Source: Candidula unifasciata (taxonomy: Eukaryota > Mollusca > Gastropoda > Stylommatophora > Geomitridae). From it: a DNA stretch of 64,000 bases. The notes beneath the pieces are model-generated. The model made no database searches, was not told where the DNA came from, and saw nothing but the letters and a program-made list of their open reading frames with translations. The position numbers were made by a program, and so were the translations under genes. Where the stretch lies: the NCBI GenBank assembly GCA_905116865.2, contig CAJHNH020008532.1, positions 905,001 through 969,000 on the forward strand, written 5' to 3'. Shown in pieces: positions 1 through 13,200 of the stretch; positions within the stretch are counted from its first letter, which is position 1; each line of letters starts with the position of its first letter.

Positions 1-704
1 CTAGTTCAGTTGATGCCAACTACATCTAGTTCAGTTGATGCCAACTACATCTAGTTCAGTTGATGCCAACTACATCTAGTTCAGTTGATGCCAACTACAT
101 CTAGTTCAGTTGATGCCAACTACATCTAGTTCAGTTGATGCCAACTACATCTAGTTCAGTTGATGCCAACTACATCTAGTTCAGTTGATGCCAACTACAT
201 CTAGTTCAGTTGATGCCAACTACATCTAGTTCAGTTGATGCCAACTACATCTAGTTCAGTTGATGCCAACTACATCTAGTTCAGTTGATGCCAACTACAT
301 CTAGTTCAGTTGATGCCAACTACATCTAGTTCAGTTGATGCCAACTACATCTAGTTCAGTTGATGCCAACTACATCTAGTTCAGTTGATGCCAACTACAT
401 CTAGTTCAGTTGATGCCAACTACATCTAGTTCAGTTGATGCCAACTACATCTAGTTCAGTTGATGCCAACTACATCTAGTTCAGTTGATGCCAACTACAT
501 CTAGTTCAGTTGATGCCAACTACATCTAGTTCAGTTGATGCCAACTACATCTAGTTCAGTTGATGCCAACTACATCTAGTTCAGTTGATGCCAACTACAT
601 CTAGTTCAGTTGATGCCAACTACATCTAGTTCAGTTGATGCCAACTACATCTAGTTCAGTTGATGCCAACTACATCTAGTTCAGTTGATGCCAACTACAT
701 CTAG
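1..704. repeat. Perfect 25-bp tandem repeat, about 28 copies
   Basis: The unit starts CTAGTTCAGTTGATGCCAAC and repeats every 25 bases with no difference that I can see between copies. It runs off the left edge of the window, so its full length is unknown. Each unit carries a short inverted repeat, AGTT-GATGCC-AACT. The absence of variation contrasts with every other long array in the window. Confidence 0.97.
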
Positions 705-1451
705 TTGGACCTTTCGGTCTTTCCAGACAACGTGTTCTTTTTGTCTGCAGGGAAGCATTGGAACCCATGGCGATGGCGAGTGTGACTAGAAAGAGCGGCC
801 CGCCATAAGAAATAAGTTCCTCCTTTCCACAGCACAGTCTGAACAGTTCTATAGATACATATTGCCCACGCCGCATGATTCGACGTGCATTGTTTACTTA
901 AAAGGAAAAGTAACATCACTGCAATTAAAACAAAGTATGCTGTAAAAGCTGAAGGATCAGACGTGTAGTGATGTGTGTGTGTCCACCTCTGGGAGCCTGC
1001 GTCCTGGACCAGCTGCCAGCCAAGGCTAAATACCTGGTCTGCCCTACTACAATATTTAGTTTTCAGGATTTCATGTTGCATTTACTCTTCCTAGGGTAAG
1101 ATCTTTCAACAAAGGGAAATAATAAATAAACACAATACTAACATGTGATTACATCCCTTGCAGAACAATGTCTTCAAGCCAATAACTTAATGACTCGCCG
1201 GCACCCACGAACAATATTCAACCCGCACGGCAGAGCACAATTTGTAGAAGACGACCATGTCCCCTTCGTTAGGAGAGGTCAGCCAAACGTTTTCATTTTT
1301 TAACAATGTCAAAAGTTTCATTATAAATGTGAAGTCTGTAGAGTGTATGCGAGAAATGATGTGAAAAACGTAGAGAGAAATACCTACATTGGTATGAAAC
1401 TACTATAAACAAAATGAGACATTTAGAATGTTAATGTTCGTGCCAGTGGTG

Positions 1452-1454
<3 letters not shown>
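705..1454. other. Unassigned sequence, one unexplained minus-strand reading frame
   Basis: No recognisable gene. The minus strand is open for 126 codons (701-1081), including a hydrophobic stretch FTAYFVLIAVMLLFLL that could be a membrane segment. I recognise no family and see no convincing splice context, so chance is the default explanation. Confidence 0.4.

Positions 1455-1542
<88 letters not shown>
1455..1542. repeat. (GA)n microsatellite
   Basis: Uninterrupted GA dinucleotide run of about 44 units, lying just before the 31-bp minisatellite. Confidence 0.97.
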
Positions 1543-1545
<3 letters not shown>

Positions 1546-1559
1546 TTTCCAATGGCAGA

Positions 1560-3776
1560 AATTATGGAAACCCGCAAATTGTCAGTGTGATATTTTCAAA
1601 ACCCACAAGTTGTCAGTGTGATATTTTCAAAACCCAAAGGTTGTCGGTGTGATATATTCAAAACCCACAAGTTGTCAGTGTGAAATTTTCAAAACCCAAA
1701 GGTTGTCGGTGTGATATATTCAAAACCCACAAGTTGTCAGTGTGATATTTTCAAAACCGACAAGTTGTCAGTGTGATATTTTCAAAACACACAAGTTGTA
1801 GGTTTGATATTTTCAAAACCCACAAGTTGTCAGTGCGATATTTTCAAAACTCACAAGTTGTAGGTGTGATATTTTCAAAACCCACAAGTTGTAGGTGTGA
1901 TATTTTCAAAACCCACAAGTTGTCAGTGTGATATTTTCAAAACCCACAAGTTGTCAGTGTGATATTTTCAAAACACACAAGTTGTAGGTGTGATATTTTC
2001 AAAACCCACAAGTTGTCAGTGTGATATTTTCAGAACCCACAAGTTTTTGGTGTGATATTTTCAAAAACCCACAAGTTGTAGGTGTGATATTTTCAGAACC
2101 CACAAGTTGTAGGTGTGATATTTTCAAAAACCCACAAGTTGTAGGTGTAATATTTTCAAAACCCACAAGTTGTAGGTGCGATATTTTCAAAACCCACAAG
2201 TTGTCGGTGTGATATTTTCAAAACTCACAAGTTGTTAGTGTGATATTTTCAAAACCTACAAGTTGTTAGTGTGATATTTTCAAAACCCACAAGTTGTAGG
2301 TGCGATATTTTCAAAACCCACAAGTTGTCAGTGTGATATTTCCAAAACCCACAAGTTGTCAGTGTGATATTTCCAAAACCAACAAGTTGTCAGTGTGATA
2401 TTTTCAAAATCCACAAGTTGTCAGTGTGATATTTTCAAAACCCAAAGGTTGTCGGTGTGATATATTCAAAACCCACAAGTTGTCAGTGTGATATTTTCAA
2501 AACCGACAAGTTGTCAGTGTGATATTTTCAAAACACACAAGTTGTAGGTTTGATATTTTCAAAAACCACAAGTTGTCAGTGCGATATTTTCAAAACCCAC
2601 AAGTTGTATGTAGGTGTGATATTTTCAAAACACACAAGTTGTCAGTGTGATATTTTCAAAACCCACAAGTTGTAGGTGTGATATTTTCAAAACCCACAAG
2701 TTGTCAGTGTGATATTTTCAAAACCCACAAGTTGTCAGTGTGATATTTCCAAAACACACAAATTGTCAGTGTGATATTTCCAAAACCCACAAGTTGTCAG
2801 TGTGTTATTTCCAAAACCCACAAGTTGTCAGTGTGTTATTTCCAAAACCCACAAGTTGTCAGTGTGATATTTCCAAAACCCACAAGTTGTCAGTGTGATA
2901 TTTCCAAAACCCATAAGTTGTCAGCGTGATATTTTCAAAACCCACAAGTTGTCAGCGTGATATTTTCAAAACCCACAAGTTGTCAGTGTGATATTTTCAA
3001 AACCCACAAGTTGTCAGTGTGATATTTCCAAAACCCACAAGTTGTCAGCGTGATATTTTCAAAACCCACAAGTTGTCAGTGTGATTTTTTCAAAACCCAC
3101 AAGTTGTCAGTGTGATATTTTCAAAACCCACAAATTGTCAGTGTGATATTTCCAAAACCCACAAGTTGTCAGTGTGATATTTCCAAAACCCACAAGTTGT
3201 CAGCATGATATTTCCAAAACCCACAAATTGTCAGCATGATATTTCCAAAACCCAAAAATTGTCAGTGTGATATTTCCTAAAACCCACAAGTTGTCAGTGT
3301 GATATTTCCTAAAACCCACAAGTTGTCAGTGTGATATTTCCAAAACCCACAAGTTGTCAGTGTAATATTTCCAAAACCCACAAGTTGTCAGTGTGATATT
3401 TCCAAAACCCACAAGTTGTCAGTGTGATATTTCCAAAACCCACAAGTTGTCAGTGTGATATTTCCAAAACCCACAAGTTGTCAGTGTGATATTTCCAAAA
3501 CCCACAAGTTGTCAGTGTGATATTTCTAAAACCCACAAGTTGTCAGTGTGATATTTCCAAAACCCACAAGTTGTTAGTGTGATATTTCCAATACCCACAA
3601 GTTGTCAGTGTGATATTTCCAAAATCCACAAGTTGTCAGCGTGATATTTTCAAAACCCACAAGTTGTCAGCGTGATATTTTCAAAACCCACAAGTTGTCA
3701 GTGTGATATTTTCAAAACTCATAAGTTGTCAGTGTGATATTTTCAAAACCCACAAGTTGTAGGTGTGATATTTTCA
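1560..3776. repeat. 31-bp minisatellite, about 70 copies
   Basis: The unit is of the type ACAAGTTGTCAGTGTGATAT followed by TTTCAAAACCC. Copies before about 2330 mostly read TTTTCAAAA and often GTAGGTG. Copies from 2330 to 3620 mostly read TTTCCAAAA and GTCAGTG, and the TTTTC type returns at the right edge. Open frames inside it are by-products of the repetition. Confidence 0.95.
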
Positions 3777-3802
3777 GAAGAGCATGAAGATCTTCTTCTG
3801 TG

Positions 3803-3885
3803 CGTTTACCGGCTGTAAACTTAGGCGGACATTTGTGGTTACTCATCCATATCTGGACTTTAGGCTTATTCCAGAACCTGTTGTG
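3803..3885 (+). repeat. Fragment of dispersed repeat family D
   Basis: The segment around CCGGCTGTAAACTTAGGCGG and CATCCATATCTGGACTTTAG resembles the left parts of the copies at 10455, 19105 and 58340. Only the first part of the family is present. The nature of the family is unknown. Confidence 0.5.
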
Positions 3886-5047
3886 CTTGTGTCAGCAGCA
3901 GCAGCAGCAGCAGCAGTAGAGGAAGAAGAAGAAGGAGAATGAAGACTAGGATGAGAACAGCAACAAGAAGTCTGGTTACCATGTTACGATAACCTGTAAC
4001 TGCTACCATGTGACATGACACTGAATTGACCCTATGATTAACTCTTTCACACATTTGCAGGTGTCCCAGTCCTACACTTAATATCCACCCCATTCCCCAG
4101 GGTCTGGCACACAGTCTACGATAACCTCCAGCACCTGGACGTCGGACTCATCAGGGATTTCTCTAGAATATTCCGCATCTTCCTGTTGTCAGTGCTGTAA
4201 GAGGAGACAACTATGATGCGGTTATATACTTCAAGATACAGATATGACCAGATTAACTGCTGGAGTTATCTGTTCATGCAGAATATAAAGATCGATTCTT
4301 ACCACTTTTAAAACAGAGGTGTCACTTGTTCACATTTCAGTCAACTGAGAGTGATGTAAACACTACTAATCTCTGAATATTTTCTTTTTACTGGTACTGC
4401 TTTCAAGTCAGCAGAAACTGATGGTATAGCAGATAGCATGTATGCTTACTAAGATATGGTCTAGGGTCTATACAGTTTGAAAAAAAAAAACAAGTGCACC
4501 TTCTCCTTAACTTAGACCACAAGAAAGAAATAAATGAAAATAGTTAAAAAGGAACAAAAATACTTTATTGGTAGGGTCAAAAAATTCCTGGAACTAATAC
4601 CTAGAGCACAGTAATGTCTAATTATACGTGTATACATTGAATCTGTGAGTTTTATGTAAATCGTTATAACCCGTTTGACTGAAGACAATAGTGTTGCAAA
4701 TATAGACATCACCTTGACTTACGACCTGTCAGTCAGAACAGAACTCAAGTACAGAACCCTGTATGAAGAACTTTCCAGAACTTCTAATAATTTGTGAAGT
4801 TAAAGTGCCTATTTTATCTAGTTTTATTTTTTTGCTTAAGGAACTGTAGTTTGTTTATGAACTGTAAAAAACACTGTCTCTACTACCTGTATTTACAACC
4901 TAGTAATCTGTTAAAGGAGAATCCTTAGAATGCCTTGGACAGTCAAAAAGAGCAAGCCAGATGTTTTGAAAGAGCAAAGGCTTGAAGACAACTTATCATA
5001 AACATCAGAACGAGACAATCATCATTTTTTGTTCATTGTATAAGTAG
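3886..5047. other. No gene seen
   Basis: AT-rich unique-looking sequence with a short CAG-type run at 3895-3917. I see no coding similarity on either strand. Confidence 0.6.
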
Positions 5048-5246
5048 AGGGAAACTGGAACATGTTGTGACCACTGGATAGATCTGTGGAAAGAGAGACA
5101 GGAAGACAGGGCAATAAGATTCTTGACAGCCTTGTGCAATGGCATGGAGTGCTGTCAACACACAAAATGATACTTGCAGTTGCAGATTACAGATTGTGGG
5201 GAGACATGATTGCCTACGCTAGTCCCCAAGGCACTTGATGATGATG
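5048..5246 (+). mobile_element. RTE-like non-LTR retrotransposon, 3' end fragment
   Basis: Broken reading frames give LDSLVQWHG and ADYRLWGDMIAYASPQGT. These match the C-terminus of the RTE-like element read on the minus strand at 47.8-48.1 kb (LDSLVVWHG, GDRRLWRGMI, ASRQGT). Both copies end at CCAAGGCAC or CAAGGCACC followed by a short GAT-repeat tail, the usual microsatellite-type 3' end of RTE elements. The copy is 5' truncated and dead. Confidence 0.8.
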
Positions 5247-6177
5247 AGTGTATGACCCCTGGGGGAGGTACATGAGTCTGAGAGTTTGAGGCTGTTGACT
5301 AATGCAGCCACCATGAACAAGCATTTTATTTTGCTATCAACAGAAGAAATCTCCACCCCTAACTGAGGTTTGAACCACATGAGCAAAGTGGGTCTATTTC
5401 TGTAGAGAAGTGAGAAGTTGAAGAAAGAAAACTGTCATTTAAAGTGGGAAACTGCTAAGGAATTTCAGATGCCTCCAGTTGTGCTTGTTTTATTGGTCTG
5501 GTTTATTATTCTGTGTGTGCATACTGTATGTATGGTTGTATGTGTGCGTATGCATCCTTTATCATTCTGAACGGAGACAACATTAGTCAGAGATGTCACA
5601 CTTAGAAAAAAACAGATCAATCAAATTCCAAAACTGCTGAATAACTATTACAAATAAATGGTCAGTTCTGTAGAAGAAAATCCTAAATTAGCAGCAAAGA
5701 ATGGCTGCCAGAAAATAACAAACAGGCAACAGGAAGACTTCTACTATTGACTAGCTTATATTTCTACTTGCGGAAGAAACTGATCTTCAGTGTATTGTAT
5801 TTGTCCTAACCTGTGTGTATAGAATATTAAATTGCTGAATTCCCTCCATTCATATCATTTACAATTTTGGTCTGTTTACATGCACTGTTTATTTGCTGAA
5901 AAATGTATTTTTCCCGAACTGTATCTCCCATACATATTGTGATTTGTTGACATATACCCTTCAATAAGTTTTACAAATTCTGACATAATAAACAGATATC
6001 ACAACATATAAATTAGTTTCAAACAAAAATTACTAACATAAAATCGAAAGTTGTGTACGTTTATAAAGTACTGTAGCTTCAAATGAGAATGACATGCTAC
6101 TGGTAAATTCAAGTAACTAGAACTAGTGTTGTGAAAGACAAAAGGTGAAATACCGGCTTGTTTGAAGAAGAAAAAAA
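5247..6177. other. No gene seen
   Basis: AT-rich sequence without open frames or recognised repeats. Confidence 0.6.
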
Positions 6178-6420
6178 AAATAAATGATGAAATATAGATT
6201 GATGTTTTAATTAATGATGAAATTTAGACTGGTGTTTAAATCAATGATCAAATACAAATTGGTGTTTAATCAATAAATCAATGATCAAATATAGATTAGT
6301 AGTTTTAATCAATGATCAAATATAGATTGGCTGTTTTAATAACTAAATCAAAGATCAAATATAGAATGGTGTTTAATCAATAAATCAACAATCAAATATA
6401 GATTAGTAGTTTTAATCAGT
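6178..6420. repeat. Degenerate AT-rich tandem repeat
   Basis: Imperfect repeats of the type AATCAATGATCAAATATAGA with spacers of variable length, about seven copies. Confidence 0.8.
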
Positions 6421-6465
6421 TACAGAACTGATATTAGGCACCAACCACAGCAGACACACTACCAG

Positions 6466-7905
6466 TAAACTTACCCCATTCTGTCTGGTTGTTGATAAAT
6501 TAAAATAAGTTTCTAGCTGTGGTAATGTCTGTGAGTGACCCCATTCTGTCTGGTTGTTGATAAATTAAAATAAGTTTCTAGCTGTGGTAATGTCTGTGAG
6601 TGACCCCATTCTGTCTGGTTGTTGATAAATTAAAATAAGTTTCTAGCTGTGGTAATGTCTGTGAGTGACCCCATTCTGTCTGGTCATTGATAACCTGAAA
6701 TAAGTTTCTAGCTGTGGTAATGTCTGTGAGTGACCCCATTCTGTCTGGTCATTGATAACCTGAAATAAGTTTCTAGCTGTGGTAATGTCTGTGAGTGACC
6801 CCATTCTGTCTGGTCATTGATAACCTGAAATAAGTTTCTAGCTGTGGTAATGTCTGTGACTGACCCCATTCTGTCTGGTCATTGATAACCTGAAATAAGT
6901 TTCTAGCTGTGGTAATGTCTGTGAGTGACCCCATTCTGTCTGGTCATTGATAACCTGAAATAAGATTTTCTAGCTGTGGTAATGTCTGTGAGTGACCCCA
7001 TTCTGTCTGGTCATTGATAACCTGAAATAAGTTTCTAGCTGTGGTAATGTCTGTGACTGACCCCATTCTGTCTGGTCATTGATAACCTGAAATAAGTTTC
7101 TAGCTGTGGTAATGTCTGTGAGTGACCCCATTCTGTCTGGTCATTGATAACCTGAAATAAGTTTCTAGCTGTGGTAATGTCTGTGAGTGACCCCATTCTG
7201 TCTGGTCATTGATAACCTGAAATAAGTTTCTAGCTGTGGTAATATCTGTGACTGACCCCATTCTGTCTGGTCATTGATAACCTGAAATAAGTTTCTAGCT
7301 GTGGTAATGTCTGTGAGTGACCCCATTCTGTCTGGTCATTGATAACCTGAAATAAGTTTCTAGCTGTGGTAATGTCTGTGACTGACCCCATTCTGTCTGG
7401 TCATTGATAACCTGAAATAAGTTTCTAGCTGTGGTAATGTCTGTGACTGACCCCATTCTGTCTGGTCATACATAACTTGAAATAAGTTTCTAGCTGTGCT
7501 AATGTCTGTGACTGACCCCATTCTGTCTGGTCATTGATAACCTGAAATAAGTTTCTAGCTGTGGTAATGTCTGTGAGTGACTCCATTCTGTCTGGTCATT
7601 GATAACCTGAAATAAGTTTCTAGCTGTGGTAATGTCTGTGAGTGACCCCATTCTGTCTGGTCGTTGATAACCTGAAACAAGTTTCTAGCTGTGGTAATGT
7701 CTGTGAGTGACCCCATTCTGTCTTGTCGTTGATAACCTGAAACAAGCTTCTAGCCGTGGTAATAACTGTGACTGACCCCATTCTGTCTGGTCGTACATTA
7801 CATCAAACCCATTTCTAGCCGTGGTAATGTCTGTGACTGACCCCATTCTGTCTGGTCGTACATAACATGAAACATGTTTCTAGCCATGGTAATGTCTGTG
7901 ACTGA
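6466..7905. repeat. 65-bp minisatellite, about 22 copies
   Basis: The unit contains GTTTCTAGCTGTGGTAATGT and GACCCCATTCTGTCTGGTC. The first three copies read GTTGTTGATAAATTAAAA where the later ones read CATTGATAACCTGAAA. Copies alternate GTGAGTGAC and GTGACTGAC, and the rightmost four are strongly diverged. Confidence 0.95.
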
Positions 7906-8287
7906 GTGATTTCACTGATAACCTGGCCAGCAAGAGAATGTCTCAAGTGTATGTGTATAACTGTATCACCAGTCTGGAGTAATTAAAATATGACTACACA
8001 CAGCAACCAGTGTCTTATGTTGTATCATCATCATTTTAGAGACGGCTAACAGTCTTTTTATCTTTTACATTCTATAGACTACAATCCCTCCAAAATCATG
8101 GATGGAATCCAGTTCAACACCTTTGGCCTCCACCACCAGCATTCAACGTAGCGTTTCTCATGGAAACTCTTCTCAATCCATCTGTGTCCCATTGTAGAGC
8201 CTCTTTAGTGATTGTGTGTTTGCTTCTCCTCAGATGTGCCCAGTATATGACTGTCTGCTGTTTTTGTTCAAACAGTCACGTTACTCA
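7906..8287. other. No gene seen
   Basis: Unique-looking spacer between two arrays. An open frame from 8160 runs into the 30-bp array and shows no recognised domain. Confidence 0.5.
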
Positions 8288-8499
8288 GCTCATAGTTATG
8301 TTGACAGGTAACATCGTTTTTGTAGTTATGTTGACAGGTAACATGGTTTTTGTAGTTATGTTGACACATAACACCGTGTTTGTAGTTATGTTGACAAGTA
8401 ACATCGTGTTTGTAGTTATGCTGACAAGTAACATCATGTTTGTAGTTATGCTGACAAGTAACATCGTGTTTGTAGTTATGCTGACAAGTAACATCTTGT
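8288..8499. repeat. 30-bp minisatellite, 7 copies
   Basis: The unit is GTAGTTATGTTGACAAGTAA plus CATCGTGTTT. The period is a multiple of three, so both strands stay open through it. I regard these frames as artefacts. Confidence 0.93.
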
Positions 8500-8739
8500 A
8501 GTTACACAGTGCAGACCACTTAAGGCTATGTCAGCTGTGGCAAATTTCTGTTGTGAAGAACAATGTTTATCCCCAGCAATCTTTCTTGCTTAAACTCAGA
8601 TTTGGATAAGAGGAATTTCTGAAGAGAAGAACCATTTCTGGGTAAGTAGTTCTCCTTATCAGGTCTGCACTGAATTAACAGGATATGTCATTTCATTGTG
8701 GTCAAACAGATCTAATATTATTTTTCTGAAAGTTTATGC

Positions 8740-8935
8740 CATGTAGTATTGGTAATCACATCTATCCACAGCCTTCTGTCTCACATACTTTTCATCACTT
8801 CTGACACAGATGTTATTCAATGCCATGATGTCAAACTGCCCAGCATCTCTTCTCTCAGTATCCCTCTATATAGTCTTTTCCACATCCAACCGTCATGATC
8901 TAGTCAAGTTTTATCCTTCTGATGATGTGACCACA
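8740..8935 (-). mobile_element. Possible non-LTR retrotransposon C-terminal fragment
   Basis: Minus-strand frames give LTFCGHIIRRIKLD, which resembles the conserved FFGHIxR segment at the C-terminus of RTE and related non-LTR polyproteins (compare SSFFGHVMRK in the element at 47.9 kb). Stops and frame changes interrupt it. The call rests on one short motif. Confidence 0.35.
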
Positions 8936-8964
8936 GAAGGTAATGTCTCCTTTAGTTCAGGCAA

Positions 8965-9535
8965 ATCCAGCAGTGACCCCAGAGTTGATTGCAGCTGTTC
9001 AGCAGTGGCCCCAGAGTTGATTTCTGAAGAGAAGAACAGCAGTTGCCCCAGCAGCTGCAGCTGTTCAGCAGTGGCCCCAGAGTTGATTGCAGCAGATTTG
9101 TGCAGTATCATTGTCAGCAGCTTCTGACGCCAGAGTTGATTGCAGCTGCATTCAGCAGTGGCCCCAGAGTTGATTGCAGCTGTTCAGCAGTGACCCCAGA
9201 GTTGATTGCAGCTGTTCAGCAGTGACGCCAGAGTTGATTGCAGCTGTTCAGCAGTGACCCCAGAGTTGATTGCAGCTGTTCAGCAGTGGCCCCAGAGTTG
9301 ATTGCAGCTGTTCAGCAGTGGCCCCAGAGTTGATTGCAGCTGTTCAGCAGTGACCCCAGAGTTGATTGCAGCTGTTCAGCAGTGACGCCAGAGTTGATTG
9401 CAGCTGTTCAGCAGTGACGCCAGAGTTGATTGCAGCTGTTCAGCAGTGGCCCCAGAGTTGATTGCAGCTGTTCAGCAGTGACGCCAGAGTTGATTGCAGC
9501 TGTTCAGCAGTGACCCCAGAGTTGATTGCAGCTGT
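8965..9535. repeat. 32-bp minisatellite, about 17 copies
   Basis: The unit is AGCAGTGACCCCAGAGTTGA plus TTGCAGCTGTTC, with a GTGGCC/GTGACC/GTGACG variant position. The leftmost three copies are interrupted by unrelated sequence and the rest are head to tail. Confidence 0.95.
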
Positions 9536-10019
9536 TCTGAGACTTCCTACTCGACTGGTAAACTTGGACTAACAGGCAGGCATCAATATTTGGGACCTTC
9601 ATATACAGATCAATTTAAGTTTTGCCTCTTCACTGATTTAAAAAAGACCCAGATAATAAAAATGCTGCTCCTCTTTGGTGCATGCCAAAAGTGGGATGGC
9701 CATCTTTAACTTCATAAGGATGACACTCCGTTTGCACTGAGATTTCATGCATTTAACACTCTTGAACATACTCAACAACAATATCGACATGTTACAAAAT
9801 AATGGCGGTTACTCAAATTTCCATCCTACTTAAGTTTTTCAATTGAAGTCTCCTCGTATACACTAGAGCTGAATATGAACTTTCCACATGACACATCTAA
9901 ACATCACAGAAAATACACTAGACCTGAACATGAACTTTTCATGCTGAACATTCAAACACTGCCAAAATTAATTGAAATTTCTAGGAAAACATAAAACATG
10001 TTCTGATTTACAAATGCTT
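9536..10019 (-). other. Probable NUDT14 3' UTR and flank
   Basis: This lies directly downstream of the minus-strand stop codon at 10020-10022, so part of it is presumably 3' UTR. I see no other coding potential and did not identify a decisive poly(A) signal. Confidence 0.4.
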
Positions 10020-10266
10020 CTACTTCAGACAATTCTGTTTGTGTGGCCAAACATTTTGAAAGAACCACAACAGAGCAAACATAGAGCTAGCCTCTCTGTT
10101 CACATCTTCATCGAAAATCAGCTGCCGAGCCTCAGTAACTGTCATCTCCACCACCTCAATGAGCTCCCCTTCACTTGCGAGTCCTCCCCCTTTGCTAACA
10201 CGCATGGCATCTGTCACTTCAGCGTAGTACAGGTTGACTACAGCTCCACTTGTGCCTGTACCATTC
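10020..10266 (-). CDS. NUDT14: NUDT14-like terminal exon
   Basis: The acceptor is GTTGTCCACAG just above 10266 on the minus strand. The first base completes an arginine codon begun in the previous exon. It encodes 81 residues, including YYAEVTDAMR and GELIEVVEM, and ends in TAG (complement of 10020-10022). No stop interrupts it. Confidence 0.88.
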
Positions 10267-13200
10267 CTGTGGACAACAGGCGATGCCAGCGTCATCAATC
10301 AGATTTAAGACCGTGATTGGAAAAGGAAAATTAAAACAATAATAACAAGAAACAAATGAAAGCTGGCTGAGATCTGTTTGACATAAATGATGAATATGCA
10401 ACTAGGAACAATCATCGTTCCTGTGACAACATAAGGGTGTCTTTTTCTTCTTCTTATTCTTCGTTCACTGGCTGTAAGCTCCAGTGGAAAGTCCTGCGTT
10501 CTTCGTCCATTTGGACTTTGGTTTTTGTACCAGGGCCTGAGTTGTGTGTGCGCATCCATTTCACTGGTTTATCTCTGAGAAGCTGGTTGTTATTTGCCGC
10601 TCGGGCAGGTGCACTCGACTTCAAAGGAAGTTCCCCCATTAGTCGACTCCTATGACATGCTTGTAGGGGTGGCAATGGGTCCATTCTTTTTCCCTCCACA
10701 ATGGGGCCCCGGAACCCACACATGGAACGTAAGAATGTGAGATTAGGATCACTTTATAATTTCTAAAGAAGAAAACTGTTTTTTTTTTAACTTTAATATT
10801 AGAGATTAATTCTGCAAATAAGGATGAAGAATACACTGACAATCCACAAGGTTTAAAAATCATAGAAGGCACACATAACCAGTATCATGTCTCTGAACCT
10901 GAAATCCTTTAGTAATTTTAAATGCAGCACTGATGTGTTTGGTTTCTGGTAGAAAAGGCAGAGATCAACCAGCATGAAGGTGGAGACAGGATAAGAGAGA
11001 AACAGTGAGCATCCAACTATATAAGGCAGGGATCAACCAGCATGAAGGTGGAGACAGGATAAGAGAGACACAGTGAGTACACACTACATGAGGCAGGGAT
11101 CAACCAGCATGAAGCATGTGTTGGACAGGATAAGAGAGACACAGTGAGTACGCACTACATAAGGCAGGGATCAACCAGCATGAAGGTGGAGACAGGATAA
11201 GAGAGACACAGTGAGTACACACTACATGAGGCAGGGATCAACCAGCATGAAGGTGGAGACAGGATAAGAGAGACACAGTGAGTACACACTACATAAGGCA
11301 GGGATCAACCAGCATGAAGGTGGAGACAGGATAAGAGAGACACAGTGAGCATCAAACTACATGAGGCAGGGATCAACCAGCATGAAGGTGGAGACAGGAT
11401 AAGAGAGACACAGTGAGCATCAAACTACATGAGGCAGGGATCAACCAGCATGAAGGTGGAGACAGGATAAGAGAGACACAGTGAGCACCCAACTACATGA
11501 AGCAGGGATCAACCAGCATGAAGATGGAGACAGGATAAGAGAGACACAGTGAGTATCCAACTAAATGAAGCAGGGATCAACCAGCATGAAGATGGAGACA
11601 GGATAAGAGAGACACAGTGAGCACCCAACTACATGAGGCAGGGATCAACCAGCATGAAGGTGGAGACAGGATATTTTTTCGTACACTTTAAGCACAGACC
11701 CCATGTCTTTGGCAGGAGGGAGCTGCCATGGTGTAGGTGGATCCGAAGGTCATAGGTTCGAATTCAAAATGAGCAAGAAATTTGTTTTAATGACCATGAC
11801 TTCTAGTTCAACCGAGACTTCAATGGGTACCAGATAAAGTCCTGGGAAGTAAAGGCTGCCAGTGTGACGTTGGCCACATTACCCAACAAGTGCAGATCAT
11901 TCTATCAAATACAGTTCTAACACAATTGGCCCAATACGCCTGGAGGCATCCAAAAGGGTCCTTTTACATCAGGGCATCAACATTCTGGAAAAAAAAAACC
12001 TGCCACACAATCATTATTGTGAACTGACTCAAACCCAGCAAATCAGCAATGTATAAATATATCACCTGAACAATTCAGTATTTATTTAGGCAATGCTAAC
12101 ACTGCCAACCAACAGGTGATCTTCAGGTAGACAGTGCTAACACTGCCAACCAAACAACATGTGATCTTCAGGTAGACAGTGCTAACACTGCCAAACAACA
12201 TGTGATCTTCAGGTAGACAGTGCTAACACTGCCAACCAACATGTGATCTTCAGGTAGACAGTGCTAACACTGCCAACCAACATGTGATCTTCAGGTAGAC
12301 AGTGCTAACACTGCCAACCAACAGGTGATCTTCAGGTAGACAGTGCTAACACTGTCAACCAAACAACATGTGATCTTCAGGTAGACAGTGCTAACACTGC
12401 CAACCAACATGTGATCTTCAGGTAGACAGTGCTAACACTGCCAACCAACATGTGATCTTCAGGTAGACAGTGCTAACACTGCCAACCAACCAACATGTGA
12501 TCTTCAGGTAGACAGTGCTAACACTGCCAACCAAACAACATGTGATCTTCAGGTAGACAGTGCTAACACTGCCAACCAACATGTGATCTTCAGGTAGACA
12601 GTGCTAACACTGCCAACCAACATGTGATCTTCAGGTAGACAGTGCTAACACTGCCAACCAACAGGTGATCTTCAGGTAGACAGTGCTAACACTGCCAACC
12701 AACAGGTGATCTTCAGGTAGACAGTGCTAACACTGCCAACCAACATGTGATCTTCAGGTAGACAGTGCTAACACTGCCAAACAACAGGTGATCTTCAGGT
12801 AGACAGTGCTAACACTGCCAACCAAACAACATGTGATCTTCAGGTAGACAGTGCTAACACTGCCAACCAACATGTGATCTTCAGGTAGACAGTGCTAACA
12901 CTGCCAACCAACAGGTGATCTTCAGGTAGACAGTGCTAACACTGCCAACCAAACAACATGTGATCTTCAGGTAGACAGTGCTAACACTGCCAACCAACAT
13001 GTGATCTTCAGGTAGACAGTGCTAACACTGCCAACCAACATGTGATCTTCAGGTAGACAGTGCTAACACTGTCAACCAACATGTGATCTTCAGGTAGACA
13101 GTGCTAACACTGCCAACCAAACAACATGTGATCTTCAGGTAGACAGTGCTAACACTGCCAACCAACATGTGATCTTCAGGTAGACAGTGCTAACACTGCC

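Noticed and set aside
1..704. CRISPR array
   Set aside because: No unique spacers between the repeats, no cas genes, and a eukaryotic context. The same holds for every array in the window.
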